Below the pieces are notes generated by a model, which was given only the letters and a program-made list of their open reading frames with translations, was not told the origin of the DNA and searched no databases. Of a stretch of DNA of 64,000 nt, positions 17,496 to 34,989 are shown one piece after another. Position numbers and translations under genes: made by a program. How positions within the stretch are numbered: the stretch's first letter is position 1; each line of letters starts with the position of its first letter. The stretch spans positions 90,541,720-90,605,719 of the forward strand of contig OX457027.1 of the NCBI GenBank assembly GCA_949752745.1. The letters run 5' to 3'. This DNA comes from Protula sp. h YS-2021. Lineage: Eukaryota > Annelida > Polychaeta > Sabellida > Serpulidae.

Positions 17496-18860
17496 CAGAA
17501 TTTGAAGAAGAGCCCCACACCCCATATAATGACCCGAATTATCTCCCCCACCCCGCTATCCATCTCTTTATGCCAAGTGACGTTCCAAATTATACAGCCT
17601 TATCCAAAGTGTGCAAGCAACCCTCGTACAGTAATGATTGAACGTTCAGTTGACTGGGTTGTTTGATCGACGTGTGGCATATCAATCCAAATACATGTGG
17701 TGCCACCCAATATTTTGCTTAATGGGAAGTATTCTGTTGTTGTTTGAGATATCAAAACTCTTTGTTTCTTTGATTTACTGTCGGCTGCTACCCTCCCCCC
17801 ACCATTCCCGCTTCTTTGCAATCTGATCACTTGCACCCTTTACAAACTGATAATTGAGGACTACTTTCGGACTGGGAAAGGAGGAGGGCAGTTTTTTAAC
17901 GTTAATACCAATGTGGAGCAACAAAAGGGTAACAGTTTTTGGTTCATATATGACAGTGGAGCATTAATTATTGCGTAGCAAAAATTTATACTTATCTCGG
18001 TAATCATTAGGAATTTTGACATTTCTTTCTCATTCCACTCCGTATACATAGCTATCCTCTTTACTGGGCCGTTACGACGTCAAAAGTCAAGTGATCTGTT
18101 TTGTCCGGAAAATGTGATTTTGCCCTCGTTTTAGGCCCTCATTCGCTCGTTGTTACAAAACAGATAACCTCTAAGAGATCTATCTTTTATGCATAAATAT
18201 AGAGCGAATAAATATTTCAAAAAGTAGCCCCCACTTTATGAGTAATATTTCACGGAACCATCAGTGGGTCTGCAGAGTAAAAAGTTGTTTTACACAATAA
18301 ACCAAATCGCCGTAGAGGTTAGCTGTTGGACAACAACGCTCATCCGCTCTGTGGCAGTGCATTAAGGGAAATTTTTGAACTGAAATTTCAGCAAGATAAA
18401 AGTTTATGTAACCTGAGTCATTTCAGAAACCGTTTTCTGACGCCACCTTCACCCTCCCCACTTACATAAAGGGCACCAAGGAAAAACTTACCTATATACG
18501 TTTATTGCAGACTATCAATGCTGGTTCTCCCAACTTTGTTGCGAATTGAAGTCTTTTCTCGGCTTCAGTCATTTAATTATTCCTTGTTCTGTGAAAGAAA
18601 TTGTTCTGCATTAAATTAATTTCATCAATTATGCTTAAAACCTTTGCTTTAAACCACATATGCTTTGCGTTATAATTATTTCAGTTAAGACGGTTTAAGA
18701 GAGCTACCGCTGTTTAAACACAACACGAATCTATTCGATTACTTTTTTTTACACAAGTTTCGTTTCTGTGATAATAATTAAGCCTTTCAAGAGAAAGAGC
18801 AATCTGAAACTAGACCTATTTTGCTACCTAGTGGCGAAAATTACACTTTAGCATAATTAT

Positions 18861-19960
18861 TAGTGCTGGGAACCTTCACCCGAACTGGTATTCGAGTACT
18901 CGCTCAACTTTTTCTAGTATATTCGAATAATATGCGGGTACTTTATCTTTGTCCGACACGCCATAGTAATTCTATTCAAATATTGGCTTGACGATGTTGT
19001 CATTATCAAGGAGGAGCCAGCAACGACAGCTAAACAGCTGAAGGCTATTGAATAGGAAATAACGAGGTACTTAGTTGAGCCTCCATCAAAGTCTGATCAT
19101 TTGGACTGGTGGAGAAAGATTGAACCTGTGTTTCCGACCATTTCAATCTTGCGAGAAAGTACTTGTGTAAACCAGCATCAAGCGTACCAGGCGAACACAT
19201 CTTCAGGCTTGCTGGAAATTTACTGTCAAAAAGAGCGTCCTTGAACCTGGCCAATGCAGACATGCTAATTTTCATGAATGAAAATAAGGACAAAATTTAA
19301 GTGAAAACTGAAAATTCTAGCATTCTGATATATTTAGTTGAGTGTACAGGATTTCGTATTGTTAAGTATATATCACGATTTTGAAAATTACAGTATCTTT
19401 TTCATTTTATGTTAAACAGTATTTTTTAAGCTGTATAAGAAAAAATAATTATTGTAGTAATTTTTTATTCGAATCGTTGCGTGCGTTTTGAATGCATACA
19501 ACATACTCATTGAGTTAATTATCTTAAACTGTTACTCCTGTGTTTTGTTATTTTTTCTTATTAGAATTTCTTTCATATTCTAAAAGCACATTTATTTCAA
19601 AAGATAATGATTGTAAATAACTACAGCATATTGAGCAATATTATTAAGTTGTTCGGTTTTAAGATATGCACTGGATTTATGATACCAGTTGCAAGTCAAA
19701 ATCTATTTTTCACATGTAGGTAAAAACAGAATTGTGGTATGCAAGGGATAATGTCTAGTTCAAGGGTACAGTCTAGATCCTGTTTCTTATGCTTTTGTAT
19801 TTGTATTGAAGTTTTGTTCAGCTTAGAAAAGCCTAAATAAATATAGATAAGATATTCTCGTGCTTTAATATTATCAAATATAATCGAATATTTTTTTCAT
19901 AATCGAATACCTGCAAATCGAGCGAGTACTGGAACAATTCGAGTACTCGTTCCAGCACTA
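18861..19960 (+). mobile_element. hAT-family transposon, decayed
   Basis: The ends are TAGTGCTGG and CCAGCACTA, followed by inverted sub-repeats of attcgagtactcg. The 8-bp target duplication is ataattat at 18853-18860 and ataattac at 19961-19968 (7 of 8). The matching empty site with ataattac is at 31803-31810 in the other segmental copy. An 8-bp duplication and a TIR of this kind are hallmarks of hAT elements. The interior keeps a transposase C-terminus (separate entry). Confidence 0.9.
19030..19290 (+). pseudogene. hAT transposase C-terminal (dimerization) domain remnant
   Basis: The plus strand reads EITRYLVEPP, then DWWRKIEPVFPTI, then after a frame change ARKYLCKPASSVPGEHIF and finally ADMLIFMNENKD. 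This is the order of the hAT dimerization domain: WW, FP, ARKYL, a SxxSER-like motif and a final LIFLxxN-like motif. The sequence before it is stop-rich. Short relic, not functional. Confidence 0.85.
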
Positions 19961-22869
19961 ATAATTACTATCTCGAAGGCTTAAAAATATTGCAGTTCAC
20001 ATGAAATTTTGTTAAAGAAATGCCAGAAAGCCTGTTGCATGAAAATTTTAGGCCGAACAGAAAAATAGCAAAAATTTGATGAACTTTGAGATGTCAGTTC
20101 GACAATTAAAAAAAATAAAAGAGAACTTTTCTACCCTTAATCTTGACTATGATCTACCAAATTTTACCGTTTCGGAGCAAACCCACCAGCCAAACTCTGC
20201 GCACTTTGTTTTACCAAGTAGAACACTGAAGTACACTGAAGGCTACTGATTTGTTGGCATGTCGTTGAAATTGCTATGCGCACTGAATAGCATACTGGAT
20301 ATACTGTCGTATTTAACGGGGGACTTGTGGAAATGTAAGTTAGAGGATGGGTAGGTGTGGAGGGCGTTTTAAGAATTTCCAGTGCATTTAAATTCAATTC
20401 CTTGTAAATTAAAATTTTCTGTATCAGAAGAACTTAAAATCAGTATTTAAAGTGCCATCCAAATGAATAAAATGACGTCATAATGATAACATAGCGGAAA
20501 AAGGAGGTCACCAAATATATATATATATATATCGTTATTTTTTTAGAAAAAAGTAGTCAACGTATTTAAGTCCAAAGGGTAAGTGCACTCGTTTTCGAGA
20601 TATTTAGCATGTATCATGGGGATCAAGATATTGTGGTCTGCTGGAAGTGTGTCAAGTTTCATTTTCCCACCTCCAACAGTTTCTGAAGAAATATGTGGAA
20701 ACCGATGGATAATGGTATGAAAAAAGTAAGACTTTCAGAATCCCTAAAAAATTTCCTTGTTTCTGTCCCGAGTGTAACAAATAGAAAATTCCAGAATTTC
20801 CGGTAAAACAATAACTGCACCGGACTTAAATCATGATCAGGTCTAATTTTTCAGATAAAATATCTCAAACCACCAGGGCTAATTTATTTTTAAAACTGGG
20901 ATGAAAAACAATGCTATTTTCCTTCTGTCCACACTGGACAAATATCGCCACTGAAAATGGTAGTTATAAATTATCATGCAAGCAATCTGGATCGTTAACA
21001 TTTATTAGGGCATAAAGTAGAACATCAAGTTCCAGTCGAAAATAGAAAATATTTTGCAAATTGTCCGACCACGTCGGCAGTCTTTTTTCTTATTTTTTTT
21101 AAATTTTTATGACCTGGTTATGTTGGCAAAAATTCTTCTTTCTTGTTTCTTTTTCTCTTAAATGTGTTTTACTTGTGTTGATTTTTTCTTTTTGCACTAC
21201 AATCCGTCAAGAACGAAGGAATTTTCGAATATTCCAGAAAACACTTAACATGTAGGAGGTCCTCGCTCGCTTCAGACAACGTTTCTACAGAATCTTCCTT
21301 CCCTTTTAAGCCACAGTCCAGTCCACATCTGAGGGTTCTTTGACACTCAGCGGCTTTATTGAAGGATTTGATTATTTTCCTTAACCGCACGGCTCCTGTT
21401 CCCTGGGAGCCACTCACGTTTTAACCACTGATTTGCACACAACAGTTTGTTCACAATAAATACAATAAGAATGTTATCTGGGGCCCTTGCTTGACCCACT
21501 CGAAACAAAATTTGACAGAATATTTTGAACCTTCCAAACAATAATCACACGAACTCCAGCGTTTCCCCGTCGGTTTGAGGTCAGAGACGTAATGACGTCA
21601 TATGTCATCATAAGTTGAAAGGGTAGCCGCACCTATCCAAGGAGAAACCAGTAAGAAGAAGAAGGAAGGGAGCGAGGGAAGGAGGTAGGAAGGGAGTGAA
21701 AGAGGGACCGAGGAAAGGAGCGAAGGAGGGAGGGAGGGAGCAAATGAAAGATAAAGAGACTTCCAAAACTATAGGTATTGAATAATTCCTTCGGTCCCGA
21801 CGCCCAAGCGTGGTTATGAAACAGCGGACCTCTGAGGAGATATATCTGTTATGTATGAATATAGAGGGGATGGCTGTTTTAAAAAGTAGTTCCTCTCTTT
21901 TATAAGTACTATTTTCGCGGAATCCTCAGTGGTATGCGAAGTAAAAACGTGTTATACATAACAGACCGAACAGTCGTGGAGGTTGGGTGTTGCATAACAA
22001 CGCATCGCCAATTCCATGTCAATGAACTTGTTTTTGATGAAACGAAACTTGGCAAAACGCCATTTACGAATATTTACTCGCGTTGTGTAAAAGCAAATAA
22101 AGCTGGGCTATATGAGCTATATTCGATAACGTTTTTGCATTCTTAGCTGATAAATATTTACTCGCGTTGGCTTATTTCGGGTACAAGCAAATAAAGCGGG
22201 GCTATATGAGCTATTCTTAGCTAGTAAACCTCAGTCACAACAAAACGTGTTTATTTTCTCGTTGGAAGAAAGTTTCGGTCGGGGGGAGAGAGAGAAGGTG
22301 ATCCCGGTAGAGACTTAGCGGGTAAATGTTATATCCTCGTTTGAAGAACTGACAGTATGGAAGTGATGAATTAGAAGATATGAGATTGTACATGTCAGAC
22401 ACTCATGTTTTAAGTAATAAAACTTCCGAGTGTCGCACCGTCGAATTATAGGTGAGGCGGGCGCAACTGACATTAGCTACTTTTCAAGTGCATGCTATTT
22501 TAAAAAGATCTGTGCAAGCCCGACAACGGTAATAGCCCATTGATTACAACCACACGCGGACACCATTGTAAATTTCATTCCATAAACACTGAGTATCAAC
22601 CCATCCATTTTCAGCAAAATTTATATTTATTTACAGATGTACAGCAAGAACGCAAGCAACTGTGATCTTAGAATAAGTGTACTCTTTTTGGATCCCGATT
22701 TTGTTTGTTAGAGGCACAAAACAGTTCTAAAGTAACCTCAATTTTGTGGGAAAGGGGAGTACTAAATGAAAATACCCCCCTTTTTAAAACAAAATTGCCA
22801 TTCCACGCTGACCATAGCTGGTACCAAAATTATCCTGCTTTATCCACAATTTTCTCTGGATACGCAAGA
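19961..22869. other. Intergenic DNA with diverged repeats, no gene
   Basis: 19961-20160 still matches the other segmental copy (about 31811-32000). 21100-22430 is a diverged duplicate of 45830-47150; both carry gaaggaattttcgaatatt. A (GGGA)n-like purine tract lies near 21655-21750. No coding sequence is supported. Confidence 0.6.
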
Positions 22870-25224
22870 TCGAAACGGCGACTCCAACATTCAGTGTTGT
22901 AAGCCTTTGTCAGATTCTTGGTATAATATCATTTTAAAACTATGATTTTTTTACTTTAGCTTTGTCTGAAATATATCTACATGTCATTATCCTGCTTTGA
23001 ACCGATTTTACGTTAGAACCGGTTTCTTTTTACTACAAAGAAAACCCGGTTACTTAGCGGTTAGAGCCGGTATATATTTTATTTTTAAATTCTTAACACC
23101 AGTGGGTGGCATACCAGACCGTGAGCATTTTGATGTAAATAGAATGCAACATGCTTATGTAATCCAACAACGTGTAACCGTGTCTTTTGAAAGATTAGTG
23201 GTTTTTTTTTATTTAATAAAGTTTGTTAACTTTGAGCTGACTGTCTTATTCTCTCTGCCTTCATTTCTTTAAAAATAATAATAATAATAATAAATATATA
23301 AAAATGAAGAAATAAAGCGACTGAACAAAAAATTTGTATGTAAATGTTGACTGGGAATTCAATCCCTAGGATTTGCATGTCACCCATGTTACCCTGCATA
23401 CTACAAACTACTGTTAATGACTTGGATAAATATCAATATCTAATTGTTGGTTTTCTGCCTGTGTGCCTTGTCAGCTGTGCTGATCCTGATTGGCTCTGCG
23501 TCATTTGGTCCAGACATCGTAGTCGCTTTCTTGATCTCCATCTTTCTCGACCCCCTTACACCAGGAATCCCCCTGCACACCTCCCCCAAAAAACCCTAAC
23601 CCGCGAGTGAAATTAAACAAAAAAAAGATAATATATCTTCTGTTAGAAGGTTGTAGTTCATTCTCCTGCCCACAGCACTGGTGGTAGCATGAGCCTGGAA
23701 GGCGAATACAAACGGTGTCCAAAGCTAGAGGAGGGTTTTTTCGGTTCAGTCCAATCCTACCTGTACCATTGGAAGAAGAGTACGAACAGTGACGAGGCTG
23801 TCCAGGCCCATTTCACAACTCACATACTTATGGTTGTGTATGTCCTCTTTCTCTCTCCATTTTATTTTCTACGCAAAATTTTCGTAACTGTTACTTGCAA
23901 ATTCTCTAGAAATTTTGTGTTTTGGTGGAGAATTTACTGAAATTATGTAACATCGCATTGTTTTTCAGATTGAAACAAAGATTTCATGTATCCCACATTT
24001 TTCGAGTTAACCCCTGATTGCAGGTGTCTTCGCGGGTTAATTAGTTTCTTTCGGGTGTTCAAATACAGCCTAAAACTCCAAAATACTTGAAAAAGAGGTT
24101 TTTCTCCAAAGGGCCCAATCTCCGTCGAGTCTGGATTTTTATGGTGGTTTTACATTATTTTTATATCTTAGAGACTTAGACGCAATAAAGAAATTGTTTT
24201 TTTTTTAATTTGTTAAGTTACAATTCCAAATAGGCAGCCAATTTATAAAGCAAAGGTGACGCTTCAGTGCCTGGCTACAGCTTTCTGTCTGGCGGTATCA
24301 ATGTGTGAATTCTCACGCGTATGCCGCAAGGAATGGAATCAGATACCACAGTGGCGTTTCAACAGGCTCAATCACGTCGAAGCCCAGGCGGATAAATGCC
24401 CTTATAAACGCGCGCGAGGTGCCCACACGCATTACTAAACATTTCAAATGTCTTCAAGTCCAAATTTGTACGGCGAATTTTTGAAATGAGCAAGACATTT
24501 TGTTCACTGGCGGCAGTTACGACCAGTGTTCAAGAAAAGAACATCGTGCACTCAGAGAGGGAGTTACAGCGCTCTTAATTTGAAAAAAATTAATAAAACA
24601 GGTACAAAATATATAACTATATGGTTTTTCTTTTTCACTCTCGCGTTTTTACTGTCCTTAAGTGTATATATATTTTGGTGTTTCGCTTCGATAATTTCAC
24701 TGCAACATAAACCCGGGTTACATCTGCATTAAGATAAATAAAGTGAACGTGAAGTGTGTTTACAGCTTTTATTTTATGAAAATAAACAACAATCTACAAA
24801 GCTGGCTGGTGGTATATTTTTCACTTTTATATTTTCTTTTTCGAGGAAAAACAACTTTGTTTCAATACCGCCGGGTAATTAAAATCGCAAATATAAAAAG
24901 GTGACCCTGCCGATCAATAGAATTTCCAGTGAAAAATAAAGATTTCGGCCGGTGGAGGCTATAAAGTTTTAAAGATAACAAAAGCCCGGAAGGAAGAAAA
25001 TATATTGATGCTATATCTGTTATGTTATATAATCACGCCATACTTTGGAGGAGGGGTACAAACCAAAAAAAAAAAAAAACAACAAAAAAAAAACCTCGGA
25101 ATTTTGGACAATGATGACTCACGGACATTACAAAAAGGAGGAAGCATAAAACTAAAGCTAAGCAAAGTCAACTGCACTTGGAAAGCATATGGATCAGAAG
25201 ATGCATAAAATACATAAAATATAT

Positions 25225-25307
<83 letters not shown>

Positions 25308-25615
25308 AGAGTGTGAGAGAGTGAGAGAGAGAGAAAAATTCATTATATATATAGTTAGATACACTAAATGCCCGCTGCGCTAATTAAGGGTCAGGTAACA
25401 AACTCTCACTTAACGGGCCTATCACCGCCCAGTTTAGTCTTAAATATCTATTTTTTGTTTTGTAATACTTCTTCAGTATTTTCGACTAATTTTCTTGCAT
25501 TTTGCCGACCCTATAGTCCTCTCCGAACGATTGTTGTTTTCTTGCGCCATGCTTGATCATTTCCTTCCCATCGACATTTGTCAGCAATCTATAAGCTAAC
25601 ACAACAAATACCAGA
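22870..25615. repeat. Third copy of the DUF4476-gene 3' flank
   Basis: Begins abruptly near gaaacggcgactccaac (counterparts at about 1475 and 8137) and lacks the gene exons. It is closer to copy A than to B in keeping the 140-bp block. It runs on into the vWA gene copy 2, as copy B runs into copy 1. Confidence 0.8.
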
Positions 25616-26594
25616 AATATGTAATCGACCTCCCCACGTCCCCCTCGTTTATAAGAGATTTTACTTTTGGACCCTCAATGAGAGCATGTTGGCCTTTAGT
25701 GTATCTAACTGGTATATTCCATTACATGTATATTCCATTACATTTAACACATTTATCAAAGCAACACGAATCATATGGACTTCAATATCCTGGCACTGTC
25801 TGTAAATAATGAGTCCAATACCGCACTTCGACCCCTACTCGACCCAGGGACTTGAATTCTTGCATCCTGGCACTGTCTGTAAATAATGAGTGCAACACCG
25901 CACTTCGACCCCTACTCGATCCAGGGTCTCAAAAGTCCAAAGTAGCACTTGTTTGTGTTTCATTCATTTCGGTTCAAGCCTGCAGTTAATGATGGTATTG
26001 GTGATATAGTTACCGATGCAGTTCTATTCCCTGACGTAAGCACTTCGTTTTGAAGGTGTTAGTCAGACGAGGTCATCCTTGTACATGGGTCTAAAACTCT
26101 CGAGAACACAAAATAAATGTTAAGGAGACCTGACTTGTATTGTTTGGCTTTAAAAGAATATTAGACATGACTTGTATTACTTGGCTTCAAAAAATATTAT
26201 CCAGATAATTTTACAAAATAAATAAACCATGCAGTATGAACATGACTTTACTCCAATAAATATGTAAATTTATAGTGAATTGTTTCCTTTTTTTTGTATT
26301 AATGACAACAAATTAAGAATGACAAGAAATTCCTAAAGACCAAATTTGATTACTAACGTGAGATCACATGTCACGTCTTACGAGACACTGGATCTGGTAG
26401 TAACAAATACATTGCAAAAACTGCAATAACATAGCAAAACTATTCGCGCAATAAAATATTTAGGTGATTTTTTTTGAAAGGATAGCAGTGTCTTTAACCA
26501 TATTTTAATAATGTCATATCCATAAAAGTTTTTAGGTCAGCATTATTTGCGATAGTACAAAGCGCTAGACTGGGTTCAAGTCCTCTGGTTTGGA
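25616..26594. other. Intergenic duplicated sequence with empty transposon site
   Basis: Matches 10692-10798 plus 12224-13165, with the transposon missing near 25700. No gene seen. Confidence 0.7.
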
Positions 26595-28680
26595 TTAGTT
26601 GGAAAGAGACGTCAGGTACATGTTAAGAACCAAGTCATGGCTATCATGTTCACTGGTGTTGAATGTTTTGCCACATTTTGGACAAATTGCATTTACCAGT
26701 GCTCCACGGAATTCGGACACTGCGGACTCCGTGTGACACATCGGACATGTGTATTTTGCATCACGCAGACCTTTCAATGACGTCAACAGTTTCTCAGCTA
26801 TTTTCGGACCAGATCGCTCATATTCTTGCTTTTCTGATTCGTCCAGGTCATTTAGAGTCCAGTATATGTCTATGAATTTCACATTAAGCACACCAGCATT
26901 TTGAATTCTGAAGAAGCCATTCTCAGCAAATTTAAATCCCCAGGAGTTCATGAAGCGGAGACACTGGCTGTTAAAACTAGTGAGAACAACTGCGTGTCCT
27001 ATAAGCTTTCCTCCTGGACTGCCTAAATCTCTTTTGTGGAGGATACCTTTCGGATTACATTCGTAGAAATACCGAAACGAGTTCCATTCCATTTTAGTGA
27101 GCCGAAATGTTGCAACAACTGGGCGTTTTTTCTGTTACCGCTTTCATGGCTCCAAGAATGTCCACTTCTTCGCAATGCAAGCGATACTTGGGGCACGTTT
27201 CTCTGAGAACGTCGCGAGTGACGGCCCCGTCTTTGCCGTACTTTGCTATCAGTTCCTCACGGAGCTCGAAGAAGTCTGGATACCCTCCTGATCTTCCAAC
27301 AATGCGTTTCATCGCTAGATGCATCACGGCCGCTGATGCGTTTGCGTAACACGTTCCTCCTTCCTGTTTCTTAGCCTCAAAACCTTCATTGGACTTATTG
27401 ATATAAAGATCCAAATCAACTGATGCTAACACATCAGAAAGTGCATCTTGGGAACATATCACATCTCTAGCAAAACTACAAACCTCGCCAATGAAATCTG
27501 GATGGTTTATTTGGAAGAACAATCTGGTTTCATTGTTTTCAAACTCTATATTCCATTGGCGTTGGATGAAAATAGTGCGTGGAAGCAGCTGCGTCCTTAT
27601 ACTTGAGCTGAGGTCAAACATAAATTGTCCACCTTCCTGCCATTCGTGTCTTTTCCTGGAGTAGAGTCTCCGCGGTTCAGAGATTGGTTGGTTTGTGATG
27701 TAACAGCTCACCACTTTGACGTCTACATCAATGAATGTTGGCGGATATGATCCATCACTTGGCATGCCATCAGACAGAACAAACAGAACCTTATGTTTGC
27801 ATCGATGTTCTGACCTATCAAACAATCTGTGCGCTTCCTGCAGGGCATTAATCATTGGTGTTCCTCCGTAGATGTATGGCTCAACTGTCTTCATTAACTT
27901 ATCAATCTGAGCGTCTGTTAGCTCGCTGTGATCAACAACATCGTGAATGATTCTGTGAGCATCGTTTTTGCCCATAATTGCTCTGGTGTTCACTTCTTGT
28001 ACAACTTGTACAACAAAACTTTCCATTATTTCTTTACCTTTCTCTACTGCTTCTTTTACTGACTGTCCCGTATTCACGTCCCACTGGCGTTGCACCCGAG
28101 GAATAAAACTTGTGCCCCACCTTACTAGCCTCGCTGTGTAGGAAGGTTCCTTACACTGTGACGGAAGGCAGCGTGACACAAAAGCAGACCTAAATTTCCA
28201 GTCATGCAACAGCATGGAATAAAGTGATTTCACATCTTCTGACGTGATTTGCTCGTCAAGGATATCATCAGTCGCCCATGTGCGTACATAGGGTGCACCA
28301 TTGTTCTCTAAAAGGTCTAAAGCTTTTCTTATCACTTCCCGTTTGCTCATATGACTGACCGCTGCGGTTTTTTGCTCAAGCTCCTTTGCTTTTCACACTG
28401 TATTAAGTAGATCAAATGTTTTGGGATGCGATGACGCGCCATAGCCTATAGCAAACACTTTATTTTCTGATGAGACATCGTGCTTGATCAGTGCGTCTAC
28501 AACCTTGAAAATGGAGCGAGCCCAGCTTCCACCTTCTTGGTCAACATGTTGGCCAGTGCTGTTCTCCATTGAGCCAGAAACATCCACTAGTATCCCAATG
28601 AGCGCAGCCATTACTAGGTCATCTGACAAATAATTATTTACAGTATATATACATGATTTTACGTATCGAATTAAACACAC
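26595..28680 (-). pseudogene. vWA domain plus papain-like cysteine protease, copy 2 (stop codon and frameshift)
   Basis: Same architecture as copy 1. The vWA MIDAS reads DVSGS, with GGTPM and LSDGMPSDG. The papain-like part has EGGTCYANA with the nucleophile Cys intact, then GHAVVLTSF and NSWG. The C-terminal zinc ribbon is present. Two lesions are visible. A TGA stands in frame after LLNTV near 28400, where copy 1 has AGA. An A insertion in a run near 27125 shifts the frame before the His/Asn half. The frames of 28393-28680 and 27094-28350 are the same; 26595-27092 differs. The lesions do not coincide with those of copy 1, so they arose after duplication or by independent decay. Confidence 0.75.
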
Positions 28681-32000
<3,320 letters not shown>

Positions 32001-33260
32001 TCTCATCTGCGAAATTTGATAAAACCTGTAATACCAACTGCATATCAAAGCCACGATAAAATTGAAGCTATGTATTTTCCAATTCCGAAATGGTCATATT
32101 TCCCGGACTGGTCCTATTTCCCGGAGTAGTCCTATTTTCCGAGTTGACATATTTCCCGATGTGATCATGCTCCACAACAGCAGGTACCTATAAAAGCGAC
32201 TATTGGTCCTACCCGGCATCCCACTTAGTCCCTATTTAATCCAGGATCCTGATCCAGAAAAAATATTACTGCCTAGAGTTACAGGAGCTGTAGTCGCTTA
32301 TTTATTATTTTATTTATTTTTCATAAATAATTTGTATGAGGTGTTCTCTCGTTCACACGTAGTTTGGGTACCAAGCAGGCCAGCCTCATAGCAATAACCT
32401 CATGCTCCGGGAGCTGTCTGGAGAGATAGCTGATTATACATTTATTTATTTATTTTATTTATTTATTATTTTTATGAGGTGTTCTCGCGAGGACCTGTTG
32501 CTCTGACAAGTCACGGATCTTCTACTTTTCTTTATTTCATTTCCTTGCTTTCTTTCTTTCTTTCTTTTTTATTTTTTCTTTTTTTCAAAATGCCCCTAAC
32601 GCCTCATTAAAGCAAAGTACTTAAAATGCACGTGACCTCTTTAAGCCATGTGCGCTTTTGTCACCCGCACTTTTACTGAATAAAACTTGGGAGGCGGACT
32701 GGGAAGTGACCTCTTGTAAAGGCGTAGCTGCTATCTGAAATAAACTGATATAAAATATATATTATAATTGTGGTTTGGGTGTAGATTTCTATGTAATAGA
32801 CGAACCACCTGGGAGGGAGGATTGGGATGGGGGGGGGGGAGAGGTGCACTGGGTGGACTAACCCCGTCGTAATAGCACAAGATTTATATATTACACTTAA
32901 TTACAGTTGACATATTGTCTGATCTAACGGCAGCAACAAAATGCCAATGTAGCGATTGCATTGCCTGCGAATGAACAATTTATATGCGTATAAGTATAAC
33001 CAATTTAGCAATTGAAGTTTTTTTTTTAGCCGAGACTTTGGGTTAATCAAATGATAATCGTGATTGACTTTGATGACTGATAAAATATGTACACTTATAA
33101 CAACACTCCATGAATCTGCCTTATGAGTTATGTATTGATATTTTTTTACAGATAAGCAAGTTATATCGTAATATTATTCTTACATTTCAATGCCGTTTTT
33201 AAGTGTTGAAAACAAGCAGAAAAGAGCAGAAGTATTAAGCAGATCTGCCGCATTCCTGAC
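32001..33260. other. Unassigned AT-rich DNA
   Basis: Has short tttattta runs near 32290-32480, a tttc run near 32550 and a poly-G at about 32829-32840. I see no gene or clear mobile element. Confidence 0.5.
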
Positions 33261-33263
33261 CAC

Positions 33264-33265
<2 letters not shown>

Positions 33266-33311
<46 letters not shown>

Positions 33312-33320
33312 AGGAAAGCA

Positions 33321-33352
<32 letters not shown>

Positions 33353-33432
33353 CAAGAGAGAGAGACAGAGACAGAGGGACACAGAGAGATAGAGAGAGAT
33401 AGAGAGATGGGAGGAGAGCGAGAGAGAGAGAG

Positions 33433-33500
<68 letters not shown>

Positions 33501-33631
33501 GGGAGAGAGAGAGGGAGGGAGAGAGAGGAAGAAATAAATGGGTGGGAGGAGGCGGCATGGGAGAGGGAGAGTCAGGGGAAGTGTGGGTGGGAAAGTGGGA
33601 CAGCGAGAAAAAGCTAGATAGATAGATAGAC

Positions 33632-33662
<31 letters not shown>

Positions 33663-33667
33663 GAGAG

Positions 33668-33704
<37 letters not shown>

Positions 33705-33729
33705 TATAGATAGATAGATAGACAGGAAG

Positions 33730-33818
<89 letters not shown>
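33266..33818. repeat. (GA)n and (GATA)n microsatellite block
   Basis: About 550 bp of GA runs, a GATA/TAGA block at about 33614-33722 and a final GA run. Long Leu-Ser reading frames on the minus strand come from this repeat and are not genes. Confidence 0.95.
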
Positions 33819-33820
<2 letters not shown>

Positions 33821-34329
33821 ATATACATTTTAGGTAATAAAATTTGTTCATATCTATATTTTAAAATATCCTTTTTTTGGGTAAAAATTTTTACGAACGT
33901 TTCGCTTCCGTTTTATGAAGAACTTTGTATTTTTAGAAGCAGAGGCTTGTCGAAACAAGAACTAATTTACTGATAAATCGCTGGCGATTTTAATGAGAGG
34001 GGCGTCTGTATTAATGCTACCTCCTGTACTCAAATAACAAATGTCGATGTCAATATCCTCAGAGCACGTAAATAGGAACTATTCATGCCTTGGTTTGTTT
34101 CTTTAAGTGATTCAGTTCGCAAAATAATATATAGTGTCTCAAAATGTAATCTTTCATCCACTTTATTTGGTAACTTAATATAGATTGAATAGACATCAAC
34201 TATTTCTATAGATTGAATAGAAATCAACTTCGAAATAGTACGTTATCTATGTCATACAGGAAATTCGTGAACACGAAATTCGTTTCACACAACATTCGTG
34301 CGCATGAATCTGTAAATGTCAATTCAAAT

Positions 34330-34456
34330 GATAATAATAATAACAATAATAATAATAATAATAACAATAATAACAATAAGAAGCAGCAGAAGAAGAAGAA
34401 GAAGAAGAAGAAGAAGAAGAAGAAGAAGAAAAGGAAGAAGAAGAAGAAGAAGAAAT
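34330..34456. repeat. (AAT)n-(AAG)n microsatellite next to the mini-element
   Basis: AAT/AAC units followed by AAG units, ending about 24 bp before the left terminus of the mini-Polinton at 34480. Confidence 0.9.
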
Positions 34457-34989
34457 TATTCTTAAGCTTATTAGGGGTGAGTTGTAGGAAAACGACAGTT
34501 CTGGAACAGAAAGTGACGTCATAATGACGTCATAGGGTGTTTCAGAACTGTCATGACAGTTTTGGAACAGATGGTAATTGAAAGAGCGCGCCCCCGTGTC
34601 AATGACGTCATCATGACGTTATCATAACGGCATCATCATGACGTTACAATAACGTCATCATGACGTTATCATGACGTTATAATGACGTTATGACGTCATG
34701 ACATCATACTAAGATTGTCCTAAGCAGCATAACACTAAGTCACCTGTCAATCATCATGACGTCATTAGTCACGTGACCTGTCAATCATCGCCCATGTGAC
34801 CCTAACCCTAACAAGACTTCCAGACCACCTTTTGACGTCATAATGACGTCAGACCCCTAGGAGAGCCCTAGGAGACGAGAGTTCCACGCCACTTTTTTCT
34901 AGAACATTCTATTGGTCCAAAAGCCCCATGGGTGTTCAACGCCACTTGTGACTTCATAATGACGTCAGACCCCTAGGAGACGTCCCTTC

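Noticed and set aside
33180..33851. Long Leu-Ser open frames on the minus strand
   Set aside because: They are translations of GA and GATA microsatellites with no domain content.
34799..34813. ccctaaccctaac resembling a telomere repeat
   Set aside because: Only two units, inside a TIR, with an inverted partner near 38645. No telomeric array.
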